From the NCBI GenBank assembly GCA_964529715.1, contig CAZGXI010000025.1, positions 20,823 through 84,822 on the forward strand: a stretch of 64,000 nucleotides of DNA, in the 5' to 3' direction. Both the position numbers and the translations under genes were made by a program. The notes beneath the pieces were generated by a model. It saw nothing but the letters and a program-made list of their open reading frames with translations, searched no databases and was not told the DNA's origin. The DNA is from CAZGXI01 sp964529715. GTDB lineage: Bacteria; Chloroflexota; Anaerolineae; Aggregatilineales; Ch27. Shown here one piece after another: positions 44,313-54,000 of the stretch. Every line of letters starts with the position of its first letter. The stretch's first letter is position 1.

Positions 44313-45605
44313 ATGGCCTTTGAAGAACCCGCGCCGCCGGAGCAGGAAATGCTCAGCGTCGCGGCCAGTATCAACGCGCGCACCTTACGCGAATTATTCA
44401 CCAATCGGAACTTCCTGGCTTTGCTGCTGGGCCAGTGGACTTCATACATTGGCGACCAGTTCACCATGATCGCCGCCATTCCCGCCATTGACCGGCTTAC
44501 CGGCGGGAGCACGCTCACGGCGGCGGGTGTCGCGGTTTCCCTGGCGTTGCCGCAGATCATTTTCGGGCTGATCGGCGGCGTCTTCGTGGACCGCCTGGAT
44601 CGCCGCAAGGTGATGGTGGTCACCGATTTCATCCGGGCATTTGCTGTCGGCTCGTTGATCTTCGTCAACAGTGCCGACATGATCTGGATATTTTATGTGG
44701 CGGCGTTTCTGGTTGGCCTGTGTGGCACGCTGTTTTTTCCGGCCCGCGCTGCTGCGTTGCCTGCCATTGTTACCCGGCGGCAGTTGGGTGCGGCCAATGC
44801 CCTGCTGGAGGCTGGGTTTGTCATCGCGCTGATCTTCGGCTCCGGCCTGGCGGGGGTGCTGGTGGACCGATTTGGCAGCGCCGCCGCCTTCGCCTTTGAC
44901 GGGTTCACCTATGCAGTTTCGGGCTTCCTGGAACTGACTTTGCAGATTCCTAAGGTCATCAACGCCCCCACTGGCCGATCCGCCCGCGCCGTGTGGGACG
45001 AACTGCGCGTCGGACTGATGTATATCTGGAACACACGCGCCATGCGTGCCATCATGGGGCTGTCCGTCGTGGTGGCGGCGGGGCTGGGCGCGGTGATCAT
45101 CTTGGTGTTCGAGTACATCTTCAAGGCGTTGGGCATCGATGCGACCGGCTTCGGCGTGGTGATCGCCACCCTGGGACTGGGGATTATCGTGGGCGGAGTG
45201 CTGATTCAGCGGCTGTCGCGCTTTTTACCCACCAACCGGTTGGTGGCGATCTCGCTGCTGGTGAACGGCGTTGCGGTGCTGGTGTTCATTTTCGGCCCGG
45301 TGTTTAACCTGGTGCTGCTGCTGGCTGCGCTGATCGGGTTCAGCGTGGTGGTGGCGCGCGCCGTGTTGGGAACTTTGACGCAGGCCATTCCGCCGGAAGA
45401 ACTACGTGGGCGGGTGCAGGGGGCGTTTAACCTGGTCTTTTCGGCGCCGTTGGCGCTGGCAATCGGGTTGGCGGGGTTCGCCGTCGAAGCCGTCAGTGAT
45501 ACGCGGATTGTGTTCGTCGTTGTCGGCGCGCTGCTGTTGCTGACGGCGTTTCTGTCGTTGGTGCTGCTGCGCGGCATTGACGAGGCGATCTACAGCCAGA
45601 CCTGA
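44313..45605 (+). CDS. MFS transporter, 12 predicted membrane helices
   Basis: This 430-residue protein has a cytoplasmic N-terminal tail (about 35 residues) and about 12 hydrophobic segments. The MFS signature loop between helices 2 and 3 reads GGVFVDRLDRRKVMV. The helix 3-4 area has VGLCGTLFFPARAAALPAIV, like the EntS/macrolide-efflux group. It is probably an exporter of a drug or small metabolite. GGAG precedes the ATG at 44313; an upstream TTG is weaker. It converges with the binding-lipoprotein gene, 30 nt away. Confidence 0.85.
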   Translation: MAFEEPAPPEQEMLSVAASINARTLRELFTNRNFLALLLGQWTSYIGDQFTMIAAIPAIDRLTGGSTLTAAGVAVSLALPQIIFGLIGGVFVDRLDRRKVMVVTDFIRAFAVGSLIFVNSADMIWIFYVAAFLVGLCGTLFFPARAAALPAIVTRRQLGAANALLEAGFVIALIFGSGLAGVLVDRFGSAAAFAFDGFTYAVSGFLELTLQIPKVINAPTGRSARAVWDELRVGLMYIWNTRAMRAIMGLSVVVAAGLGAVIILVFEYIFKALGIDATGFGVVIATLGLGIIVGGVLIQRLSRFLPTNRLVAISLLVNGVAVLVFIFGPVFNLVLLLAALIGFSVVVARAVLGTLTQAIPPEELRGRVQGAFNLVFSAPLALAIGLAGFAVEAVSDTRIVFVVVGALLLLTAFLSLVLLRGIDEAIYSQT

Positions 45606-45635
45606 AGGGCCACCTGTGCTTTTCGAACGCCGATT

Positions 45636-46946
45636 TCAAGACGGCGTGGAGTCTGTCGCTGGTTGCTCACCGTTGAGCACCGCCTCTAGCGCCGCCTGAA
45701 GCGTCTCCAACGCCGGGCTGCTGTCCCCCGCCAGGATCGGCGTGTCATTGGCCAGCAGAGTAGCCATCAACGCGCCGTAGTCGCCCGCGTTCCACAGCGC
45801 CAGAGCAGGTTCCAGAGAAGGAACCCGGTTCATGGCCTGGGCGAATGCGGCCTGGCGTTCGGCCTGCATCAGCCATTCCAGCAGACGCCACGCGCCAATC
45901 TGCCGATCTGGGTCTGACGTGGTGATCACCCAAAGCCAGCCGTCCAGGCAGGTCAGTGCTTCGCCCGTTGTGGTGATCGGCGGGGCCGCGACAAGGCCCG
46001 TCTGCTGTGAGGACGATGCCAGATAGGTGCTGGAATCGACCTGCGCCAGGTCGAAGGCGCCGTCGAGGAAGGCATCCCAATAATCTGCAGGGGCGTGGTA
46101 AGCCAGCGCCTCCGGGCCGATCAGACCGGCTGCGACGGCCTGCTCGTAGAATTCCAGCACAGTTTGCAGCGGGGCTTCGTCCAACACAGGTGTGCCTGCC
46201 TCGTCGGATAGCTGCCCGCCTGCCGCCGCATATGGGATCAACAACGCGGTGTTGACGCCGTCTTCACCGCCCAGCGGAAAAGCGAACGGTTGCCCGGCGT
46301 TGAGCACGGCAGCGAAGGTCAGCGGCGGCGTCTCGAAGGCAGCAGGGCGGTAGACGATGTGCTGTACTTCGAGCAGGTAAGCCACACCGTAAACCACATC
46401 CTCGACTGTGCCCAGCGCCAGGGCTGCCGGAGTCAGGTTGCGGCGCAGTTCTGCTGGCATGGAGGCGCTCAAGGGCGCGATCAGTCTGTCGCGCGTGGCA
46501 GCCAGCAGGTCTGCGCGGCGCAGCAGCGCGAGGTCCGGCAGTGCGCCCGGTGCGACCCGGCTGGCGTTGCGCAGCGTCGAGAGAATCCCGCCCACGCCTT
46601 CGCTGCGCTTGGCCCGCACTACCAGCAATGGCGCGTCTGGGCTATTGCGAAAACCTGTGAACTGGGCGTTCAACACGGTTTCTGCCGCCGATCCGGGGGC
46701 AGGAAGAAGCTCTGCCGCCCACCAGATCACCAGTCGGGGCTGCGCTTGGACGGGTTCAGGTGTGGACGTTGGTACGGCCATCGGCGTCGGGAGCGGTTGT
46801 GAGCGGGCCAGCAGGCCGACCGGCAGAGCAGGGTTGAGGGAAGCTGCCGATGTGGGCTGATCGGTCGGCCCGACGGGACGGGTTTCACAGGCAGCCAGAT
46901 ACAGACCAAACAACAACGCCAGCAACAGGCGCAACGGTGTGCGCAT
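45636..46946 (-). CDS. Extracellular solute-binding lipoprotein (sugar-type, family 1)
   Basis: This 436-residue lipoprotein begins MRTPLRLLLALLFGLYLAAC, with the lipobox Cys at position 20. A Pro/Thr linker follows, then a binding-protein fold with LVIWWAAELLPAPGS, ...VEDVVYGVAYLLEVQHIVYR, PFAFPLGG, and WLWVITTSDPDRQIGAWRLLEWLM near the C-terminus. No permease or ATPase genes lie beside it, so its transporter partner is elsewhere. The ATG has AAAGGA 9 nt upstream. The frame continues upstream through the tRNA-Ser gene, which is only coincidental. Confidence 0.85.
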   Translation of the reverse strand: MRTPLRLLLALLFGLYLAACETRPVGPTDQPTSAASLNPALPVGLLARSQPLPTPMAVPTSTPEPVQAQPRLVIWWAAELLPAPGSAAETVLNAQFTGFRNSPDAPLLVVRAKRSEGVGGILSTLRNASRVAPGALPDLALLRRADLLAATRDRLIAPLSASMPAELRRNLTPAALALGTVEDVVYGVAYLLEVQHIVYRPAAFETPPLTFAAVLNAGQPFAFPLGGEDGVNTALLIPYAAAGGQLSDEAGTPVLDEAPLQTVLEFYEQAVAAGLIGPEALAYHAPADYWDAFLDGAFDLAQVDSSTYLASSSQQTGLVAAPPITTTGEALTCLDGWLWVITTSDPDRQIGAWRLLEWLMQAERQAAFAQAMNRVPSLEPALALWNAGDYGALMATLLANDTPILAGDSSPALETLQAALEAVLNGEQPATDSTPS

Positions 46947-46991
46947 TGCAACATATCCTTTCCGCCGTGCGATCATACCCGCGCGGCGGCC

Positions 46992-47021
46992 AAAAGCAAA
47001 CCGCCGCACTGGGGCGGCGGT
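46992..47021 (-). terminator. Rho-independent terminator of the tRNA-Ser gene
   Basis: On the minus strand ACCGCCGC (47021-47014) pairs with GCGGCGGT (47007-47000) over 6 nt, with TTGCTTTT after. It lies 6 nt past the CCA of the tRNA and ahead of the lipoprotein gene. Confidence 0.8.
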
Positions 47022-47026
47022 CTGCT

Positions 47027-47117
<91 letters not shown>

Positions 47118-47167
47118 GAGTAAGCTATGAGCCATTAGCAGTTAGCTTTTAGTCCCTTTGCTAACGG

Positions 47168-47635
47168 CTATTTTTGTCCCTCGGCGCGCAGCGCGGCGAA
47201 AAAGTCCACCAACAGGCGCGCCGCTTCGGCGGCAAAAGAACCGGCCATATCCACCACCTCGACGCGATGATTCAGCTTCGGGTGGTTCAGCAGGTCCATC
47301 ACGCTGCCTGCCGCGCCGGCCTTCGGATCGCGCGTTGCGTACACCAGCCTGGGGAGCCGCGCCAGGACCATCGCCCCGGCGCACATGGCGCACGGCTCCA
47401 GCGTGCAGTAGAGCGTCACGCCGTCTAGCCGCCAGCAGCCGATCCACCGCGCCGCCTCGCGCAGGGCGAGCATTTCGGCATGGGCGGTAGGGTCCTGGTC
47501 GGCCTCGCGGCGGTTGTAGCCCGTGCCGATAACCCGATCCCCCAGGACGGCGACGGCGCCGATGGGCACGTCGCGGTGTTCCAGCGCCCGGCGAGCTTCG
47601 TCCAGCGCAAGGCGCATCCCGGCAGCGTCGTCCAT
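47168..47635 (-). CDS. tadA: tRNA-specific adenosine deaminase TadA
   Basis: This 155-residue zinc deaminase converts the wobble adenosine of tRNA-Arg (ACG) to inosine. It has the zinc site HAE (His52, Glu54) and PCAMC (Cys82, Cys85), plus the TadA-like early text VPIGAV and GYNRREADQDPTAHAE. Length matches TadA rather than guanine deaminase. The ATG at 47635 has no ribosome site, but TATAAT lies 8 nt upstream, so the mRNA could begin at or almost at the ATG. A TTG three codons upstream would fall inside the -10 region. Confidence 0.88.
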   Translation of the reverse strand: MDDAAGMRLALDEARRALEHRDVPIGAVAVLGDRVIGTGYNRREADQDPTAHAEMLALREAARWIGCWRLDGVTLYCTLEPCAMCAGAMVLARLPRLVYATRDPKAGAAGSVMDLLNHPKLNHRVEVVDMAGSFAAEAARLLVDFFAALRAEGQK

Positions 47636-47643
47636 GATGGGCA

Positions 47644-47649
47644 ATTATA
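47644..47649 (-). promoter_or_regulatory. Consensus -10 box close to the tadA start
   Basis: TATAAT on the minus strand ends 8 nt before the tadA ATG, placing the transcription start at or a base or two before the initiation codon. No good -35 box is seen. Confidence 0.5.
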
Positions 47650-47679
47650 GCAGGTGGGGGGGAGGGATGGTAGGGTGAG

Positions 47680-48579
47680 CTACAAGTGCGCCCTCAGCCA
47701 ATCGAGAATCGTCTGGACCAGCCCTGGTTGCGGCCCGAACATGCGTGTGCCGTGTCCCGCGCCGTCATATAAAATCAACTGATGTTCGCCCTGCGCCAGT
47801 CCGTCGAGCGTGCGGCTGGAGTCGGCGCTTTCGCGGTCCTCGCTGCTGGCGACGATCAGCACCGGGCGCTCGCCCAATGCCGCCAGCGGGCCTTCGGTCG
47901 TCACGCCGTGATAGTCCAGTCCGGGACTGAGCAGCACCGCCGTCCGACACAGCGTGTCTGCTGCACAGCCAGTCAGCGCCAGGTTCGCGCCGATGCTTGC
48001 CCCGACAACGCCGACCCGTTCCGCGTCCACGCCGTCCACAGCGCGCAGCGCCGCCAGCATGACAGCGACATCCTGCCGGGCCAGCTCCCAGTCCTGCGCG
48101 CCGTGCGTCGATCCATGCCCGCGCAGGTCCATCGCCAGCGCGGTGTAGCCCGCCTGTTGCAACGGCGTGATCAGCGGCAGCCAGTCGGCAGAGCGCCCGC
48201 CGAGCATGTGCAGCAGCAGCACCGCCGGGGCAGGTTCGACTGCCGCGCGGTATAGCGTCCCCCGAAGCCGCAGGCCATCGTCTGCCGCTACCTCAAACGG
48301 CTCTTCCGCCGGGAAGGGCACGCTGCCCACATCGCCGCCGCTGGCGACCGAGGCCGCCGTCGGCTCGTTGAGGCCGACCGACTCGTTGGGATCGGTCGTC
48401 GGAACGACGGGGTTAGCCGTCGGGCTGGCGGGCAGTGGGGGCAGCGGAGAGGGCGTCGGCGTGGTTGCCGGGCCGCTGCACGCTGCCAGGATGAATACGC
48501 TCACGGTAAAGAAAACAAAAATCATCGCAGAAGCAATGTCGCTTCGACGCTTTGACGCCTGCCGCTGTGCCGCTTTCAT
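47680..48579 (-). CDS. Lipoprotein alpha/beta hydrolase
   Basis: This 299-residue protein has a basic start and a hydrophobic segment ending in FILAACSG (lipobox Cys near 34), then a Pro/Thr-rich spacer to about residue 90. An alpha/beta-hydrolase fold follows: LLLHMLGGRSADW (oxyanion region), MDLRGHG, nucleophile elbow GASIG with Ser, SSEDRESAD (acid) and GAGHGTRMF (His). All triad residues are present. It is anchored outside the membrane; the substrate is not known. Its start overlaps the stop of the methyltransferase gene by 4 nt (ATGA). Confidence 0.85.
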   Translation of the reverse strand: MKAAQRQASKRRSDIASAMIFVFFTVSVFILAACSGPATTPTPSPLPPLPASPTANPVVPTTDPNESVGLNEPTAASVASGGDVGSVPFPAEEPFEVAADDGLRLRGTLYRAAVEPAPAVLLLHMLGGRSADWLPLITPLQQAGYTALAMDLRGHGSTHGAQDWELARQDVAVMLAALRAVDGVDAERVGVVGASIGANLALTGCAADTLCRTAVLLSPGLDYHGVTTEGPLAALGERPVLIVASSEDRESADSSRTLDGLAQGEHQLILYDGAGHGTRMFGPQPGLVQTILDWLRAHL

Positions 48580-49367
48580 CGTTTTGCCTCCTGCGCCAGC
48601 ACGATCATCCGGGGAGCGCCGTCAGTGAACGGGCTGAAGTCATAATCGCCGTAGCGCGCCGCGCGTTCCAGCCCGGCCAGTCGCAGCAGCAGGTCCATTT
48701 CCGCCGGGAAGACGTAGCGCAGCTGCATCGGGGCCACCAACCGCCGGACCGTGCCATCCTCGGCCAGTTCGTCATAGATCCACGTCACGCTCATCATCTG
48801 CTCGGCGCGATCCAGCGCGCTCACTGACTGCTGCATCACGACGTGGCCGCTCTCCGGCTCGACGAAGGTGCGTTCCAGCACCAGCGCGCCGGTGTCTGCC
48901 GTAGCGAACAGGTCGCTGGGATTGGGCAGATCGATGGCGATCACGCCGCCGGGCAGCAGCCGCGCGCGCAGTCGCTCTAGCATGGCAAGCTGTCGCTCTG
49001 GCGTGTAGAGATGCATGAAACTGTTGTAAGTCACCAGGATCAGCCTGAATTGCTCCGTCAGGGAAAGGTCTACGGCGTCGCCCTGGATCAGCCGGACCTG
49101 TGGGCGCAGGTCCGGCAGCACGTCCAGTTTGCGCCCGGCCCGTTCGAGCATGACGGGCGAGTAGTCCACGCCAACGACGCGCGCGCCTTCCTGCGCCAGG
49201 TGGAGCGTCACGCGGCCTGTGCCGCAGCCCACGTCCAGCACCGGCCCGCCGTGCTCCGCCGCGAGGGCGCTGTAAAAATGGAGGTCGTCCGTCATGGCGG
49301 CGTTTTCGGCATCGTAGTAGCGCGCCGCCGTCTGGTAAAACTCGCGCGAGGTTGTCGGCTCGAACAT
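48576..49367 (-). CDS. SAM-dependent methyltransferase, class I
   Basis: This 263-residue class I methyltransferase has motif I VLDVGCGTGRVTLHLA (about 43-58), the acidic strand end GVDYS, QGDAVDL and ALLPGGVIAIDLPNP-type post-motifs. The N-terminus EFYQTAARYYDAENAAM resembles small-molecule methyltransferases. The ATG at 49367 follows GAGGAAAG; the open frame extends 20 codons upstream without a site. Substrate is unknown. It is translationally coupled to the lipoprotein hydrolase that follows. Confidence 0.85.
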   Translation of the reverse strand: MFEPTTSREFYQTAARYYDAENAAMTDDLHFYSALAAEHGGPVLDVGCGTGRVTLHLAQEGARVVGVDYSPVMLERAGRKLDVLPDLRPQVRLIQGDAVDLSLTEQFRLILVTYNSFMHLYTPERQLAMLERLRARLLPGGVIAIDLPNPSDLFATADTGALVLERTFVEPESGHVVMQQSVSALDRAEQMMSVTWIYDELAEDGTVRRLVAPMQLRYVFPAEMDLLLRLAGLERAARYGDYDFSPFTDGAPRMIVLAQEAKR

Positions 49368-49605
49368 GGCAACGTCTTTCCTCAAAGGTGAAGCCAGGCA
49401 TCGTCTTTTGTAACACCGCCTGCCCAACCGCGCTATACACGCCGGTCGATTTGAAGCCGATCACGGATTGCTGAAGGCTGACGGCTGACTGCTTCCCTGC
49501 AAGACAGGCGTCAGGCGAAAAACGGTTGCACACGCCTCCGCTCAAATGCTACACTGCACGGGAACTCCCGCCCGGCATTTTTAAAGGACAAGGTTGGACG
49601 ATCTG

Positions 49606-50910
49606 ATGAACCGCCTCAAAACCTGCTTATCTCTCTTGATTGTGTTGGCTCTGCTGGGGGCATTCGCCCCGGCGGCGCTGGCCCAGGGCGGCGTGACGGC
49701 TTCCATCTCGAACAACGCCAATCTGCGCAGCGGCCCCGGCACGCAGTATCCTTCGCTGGGCGTGCTGCGGCACGGCACGCCGTTCACCCTGACCGGGCGC
49801 GACTCGACCGGCATCTGGGCTTACGGCACGGCCAGTACCGGCGCGAGCGGCTGGGTCGCCGCCCGCTATCTGACGGTCAGTCCGGACATCGTGTTTAGCC
49901 TGCCGGTGACGACCGCTTCCGGCGCGCCCGCAGCGCCTGCGGCTTCACAGCCTGTTGCCGCGCCGGTCGTGGTCAACCCCGCGCCGTCGGGCAGTTTTGA
50001 GCTGGGCGGGCACATCCTCGGCTACGGCCAGGAAGCCTGGATGCGCACCGCCGGGATGACCTGGGTCAAGCGACAGTACCTGTATTCGGTCGGCGATGGC
50101 GTGGGCAGCGCGGCGGCTATGATTGCGGAGGCGCACGCGCACGGCTTCCGCATCCTGGTTAGCGTTCCGGGCCACCCACACGAACTGGAAAGTGTGGGCG
50201 ATTACATCAGCCGGTTTGCCAGCTTTTTAGGCGATGTGGCTGCCGCCGGGGCGGATGCCATCGAGGTCTGGAATGAGCCGAACATCGACCGCGAGTGGCC
50301 TACCGGGCGGATCGATCCGGGCTGGTTCACGCAGATGCTTGCCGCCGCCTACAACGCGATCAAGGCGCGTAACCCCAACACCCTGGTGATCAGCGGGGCG
50401 CCTGCGCCTACTGGGGCCGAAGGGGCGTTCGGCTCGGCGCGCGTGTGGAACGACGACCGCTATGTGGCCGGCATGGCGGCTGCCGGGGCTGCGCGCTATA
50501 TGGACTGCATCGGTATTCATTATAATGAAGGCATCATCCCACCGAGCCAGCGTAGCGGCGATCCACGCGGCGACAACTACTACACCCGTTACTTTTGGGG
50601 TATGGTGGATACCTATTGGAATGCCTTCGGCGGGCAGCGACCGCTATGCTTTACCGAACTGGGCTATCTGAGTCCTGAAGGCTATGGTGTGCTGCCGTCG
50701 GGGTTCGCCTGGGCGCAGAACGTATCCGTCGCGCAGCAGGCTGCCTGGCTGGACGAGGCCGTTTCCCTGGCGCGGGGCAGCGGGCGTGTCCGGTTGCTGA
50801 TCGTGTGGAACGTGGACTTTACCGGCAACTTTGGAGAAGACCCGATGGGCGGCTATGCCATCGTGCGGCCCGGCGGCTCATGCCCGGCGTGCGAGGCGCT
50901 GGCGCGTTGA
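49606..50910 (+). CDS. Secreted glycosidase-like protein, SH3b plus TIM barrel (first of four)
   Basis: This 434-residue protein has a signal peptide (about 1-24), an SH3b domain (about 27-90; NANLRSGPGTQYPSLG), an Ala/Pro linker and a clan GH-A-like TIM barrel from about 125. The putative acid/base is Glu224 in VWNEPNIDREW, and the nucleophile Glu351 in CFTELGYLSPEG; the Asn-Glu pair is characteristic of clan GH-A. The barrel is closely similar to the C-terminal domain of the protein at 51093 (both start GSFE(L/I)GGH). An ATG 12 nt after a weak AAGG is chosen over a TTG at 49594. The substrate is unknown. Confidence 0.78.
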   Translation: MNRLKTCLSLLIVLALLGAFAPAALAQGGVTASISNNANLRSGPGTQYPSLGVLRHGTPFTLTGRDSTGIWAYGTASTGASGWVAARYLTVSPDIVFSLPVTTASGAPAAPAASQPVAAPVVVNPAPSGSFELGGHILGYGQEAWMRTAGMTWVKRQYLYSVGDGVGSAAAMIAEAHAHGFRILVSVPGHPHELESVGDYISRFASFLGDVAAAGADAIEVWNEPNIDREWPTGRIDPGWFTQMLAAAYNAIKARNPNTLVISGAPAPTGAEGAFGSARVWNDDRYVAGMAAAGAARYMDCIGIHYNEGIIPPSQRSGDPRGDNYYTRYFWGMVDTYWNAFGGQRPLCFTELGYLSPEGYGVLPSGFAWAQNVSVAQQAAWLDEAVSLARGSGRVRLLIVWNVDFTGNFGEDPMGGYAIVRPGGSCPACEALAR

Positions 50911-51004
50911 CAGGGGCGTGCGGTAAAAGTAGACATCCGGCGCAAAGCCGGGTAAATTACAGCGGGTGGGATCATGATACCCACGCTGTTGGTGTAAACA
51001 CCGA

Positions 51005-51030
51005 GGGCGGCTGACCAGTCGCCCGTCTTT
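51005..51030 (+). terminator. Stem-loop with T-rich tail between glycosidase-like genes
   Basis: GGGCGGCT (51005-51012) pairs with AGTCGCCC (51017-51024), including one G-T pair, over GACC; GTCTTT follows. It may end transcription of the first glycosidase-like gene, or be another of the dispersed palindromes. Confidence 0.5.
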
Positions 51031-51092
51031 CACTTTCCTAGCAGGACACGGAGGCGGCCCAGAGAGGCCGGCCTTTCGCGGAGGATGTGTGT

Positions 51093-54000
51093 ATGACCTT
51101 TGTGACGAATAACGATCCCCGAAAAGAGGACGACTTTGGGGACCTCGAACCGGCTGCGCTGCCTCCCCAGCGACCTGCGACCCCGCCGCCTGGCTCTTCT
51201 GTTCAGGGAGCGCAGCAACGGCGGGGCGCGACTCCACCGTCGGGACCGAAGGGCCGCCAGCCGACCCCGACCCCGCCGCATCCGATGAAGGCGGCTGCGG
51301 CGCCGCGTCGGTCCGGGCGGGGCGGCTGTGTGATTGCGGCGGTGTTCACCGGCTTGGTTGTCGTGGTCCTGGTGGTCATCGGCCTGCTGTTGCCGCCGTT
51401 TTCGCTGCTAGATCAACTGACTGGCCCGGCCTATACCTCCCTGGATGCCAATACGCCCGGCTTGGCCCATCCTGACGGCCTGACGTTGACCATCGACACG
51501 GCGCAGCCGGGGCAGGACTTTGCTGTTGCGTTGCAAACGCTGCCGAGGGATGTCTTCCTGACAGGCACGGGCGTCGAGGATTGGGTGTTGGCGGCGCGGC
51601 GCGCGTTGCCGCCGGTCTTGCAGCTCAAGAGTCCCATCTACGACATCCGCTACCGGGGCACTCCCCCCGGCGCGATTGCCCTTCAGATTGCCGTCCCCCC
51701 GGACGCGCAGCCCTATGAGACGATGGACCTCTATGCCTGGAACGCGGCAGATGGCGAATGGGAGTTTATTCCCTCGCAGTTGACCGAGGACCAGACGACC
51801 ATCGTTACCGACCTAGACACCATTCCCGACCGCGTGGCGGTCTTTCAGACGGGTGCCCCGGCTCCATTGGTGGCCGTTCCGGTAGATGTGACACAGGGTC
51901 TCTCGTCCGCCGCTGCCGGGATTGCCAATGTGGTCATGCCTGCCGGCCTTCAGCCGACTATTCAGGGTACGCTGCAAGGTAGCCTGGCGGCCAACTTCCA
52001 GGTCGGGGCGGGGTATGCCGTCGTGCTCACTGTGCGCAACTTCAGCGATCCGAATGCGCTCGATGTAAGCACTGTTGAGGCTATCCTCAATAACGATCTT
52101 CTGATGGCCGAACACGTGCGCCAGTTGGCGGCCTGTGTGCAGGGCTGTTTCCAGGGGGGCGCGGCGGACGGGATCGCCATCGATTATCGGGGCATCGATG
52201 TCCGTGACCGTGACCATTTCTCCCGCTTTATCCGTGAACTGGCGCGGGTTTTGCACGCCAGCGGGCGTAGCCTGACGGTGGTCGTGCCCGCCGCGCAGGA
52301 GATCGCCCAGGGCCAGCCTTGGGATACAGGCGCTTACGACTGGCGCGCCATCGGGCGCCATGCCGATACAGTGCAGATTCTGCTCGGCAATAACCCGGTG
52401 GATTTTGTACCCGGCGGTCTGGTGGAGCGGATGTTGCGCTGGGGCGTGGGCGAGATCAGCCGCTACAAGATTCAACTCAGCCTGTCGGCGTTGAGTTTCC
52501 GCCAGGTCGGGCAGGATCAACCGTCTTTCGTGCCCATCGGCTTTGAAGAGGCGGTCTCTGGCCTGGGCAACGTTGAAGTGGCGACGGCCAGCCAGGAATC
52601 CTATTTCCTGCCCGGTACGACCATCGAGGCCATGTTGAATGGCTACGGCGCGACGACCGGTTTCGACTCGAACGCCCAGACGCCGTATATCGAATACGAG
52701 GGCGGGGCAGGGCGCATCTGGTTGACCACACGCGCGGCTTTGTTGTATCGCATGAGCGTGGGGCGTTCCCTAAACGTGGGCGGCGTGGCCCTGCGCGACC
52801 TAATGGCCCCCGGCGTCTCGCCGGAGGTGTTTCAGGCCGCCGCCGACTACGTGCTCAATAGCCCGGCTCCGTCGGGGCAGCCAGTCGAACTGGCGCTGCA
52901 TTGGACGGTGCTTTCGGCCTCTGGCGCGGTGGTGGCCGAGGCGACGACTGCTGTCGGCGAGACGTTCCGCTGGGACGCTGCCGGGTCGGACGGTAATTAC
53001 GCGATCAACGTGGCCGTGATCGGCGGCGGGCAGGAGAGCGCCCGCGCTGGCCAACAGGTGGCGGTGGCCTTCCCGACGCCGACTCCTACGCTCACGCCCA
53101 CGCCGACGCCCACGCCGACGCCGACTGCGACCCCGCGTCCAGTGGTGCAGGCTCCGGTCCAGCAACCCGCCCAGCAGCCTACCCAACAGCCCGCTGCGGC
53201 TAATCCGGCGCCGGTTGCCCCCTCCGGGCATATCGGCGGCAGTTTTGAGATCGGCGGGCACGTGGCGAGTCTGAGCGCGCCCGCGCCGGACTATATGCGG
53301 CGTGCCGGGATGCGCTGGGTCAAGGTACAGGTGCGCTACAGCCTGGGCATGAGTCCCTACGATGTGGCCGGGCGCATCAATGAGGCGCACGGCCTGGGCT
53401 TCAAGATACTGCTGGGCATCGTCGGCTACCCGAACGAACTCGCCAGCATGTCTGAGCAGGATTACTTCAACCAGTTTGCCAGTTTTCTGGGCGGCGTGGC
53501 TTCGCTCGGCCCGGACGCCATCGAAGTCTGGAATGAGATGAACATCGACCGCGAATGGCCGCAGGGCCGTATCGACCCGGCCATGTACGTGCGGATGCTG
53601 GCAGCGGCTTACAACGCGATCAAGGCTGCCAACGGCAACGTGATGGTCATCAGCGGCGCGTTGGCCCCTACCGGCGCGGAGGGCGCGTTCGGCACGGATC
53701 GCGTGTGGAACGACGACCGTTACTACGCGGGTATGGCGGCGGCGGGCGCGGCGCAGTATGCCGACTGCATCGGCGCGCACTACAACGAGGGCATCATTCC
53801 GCCCAGCCAGGTCGGCGGCGACCCACGCGGTGGCTACCCGACCTACTTCTTTACCTCGATGATCGACCGCGCCTGGGCACCCTTCGGTGGGCAGCGCCCG
53901 GTGTGCTTTACCGAGTTGGGCTATCTGTCGCCAGAGGGCTTCGGGCCGCTGCCGGGCGGCTTTGCCTGGGCGGCCAATGTGACCGTTGCACAGCAGGCTG

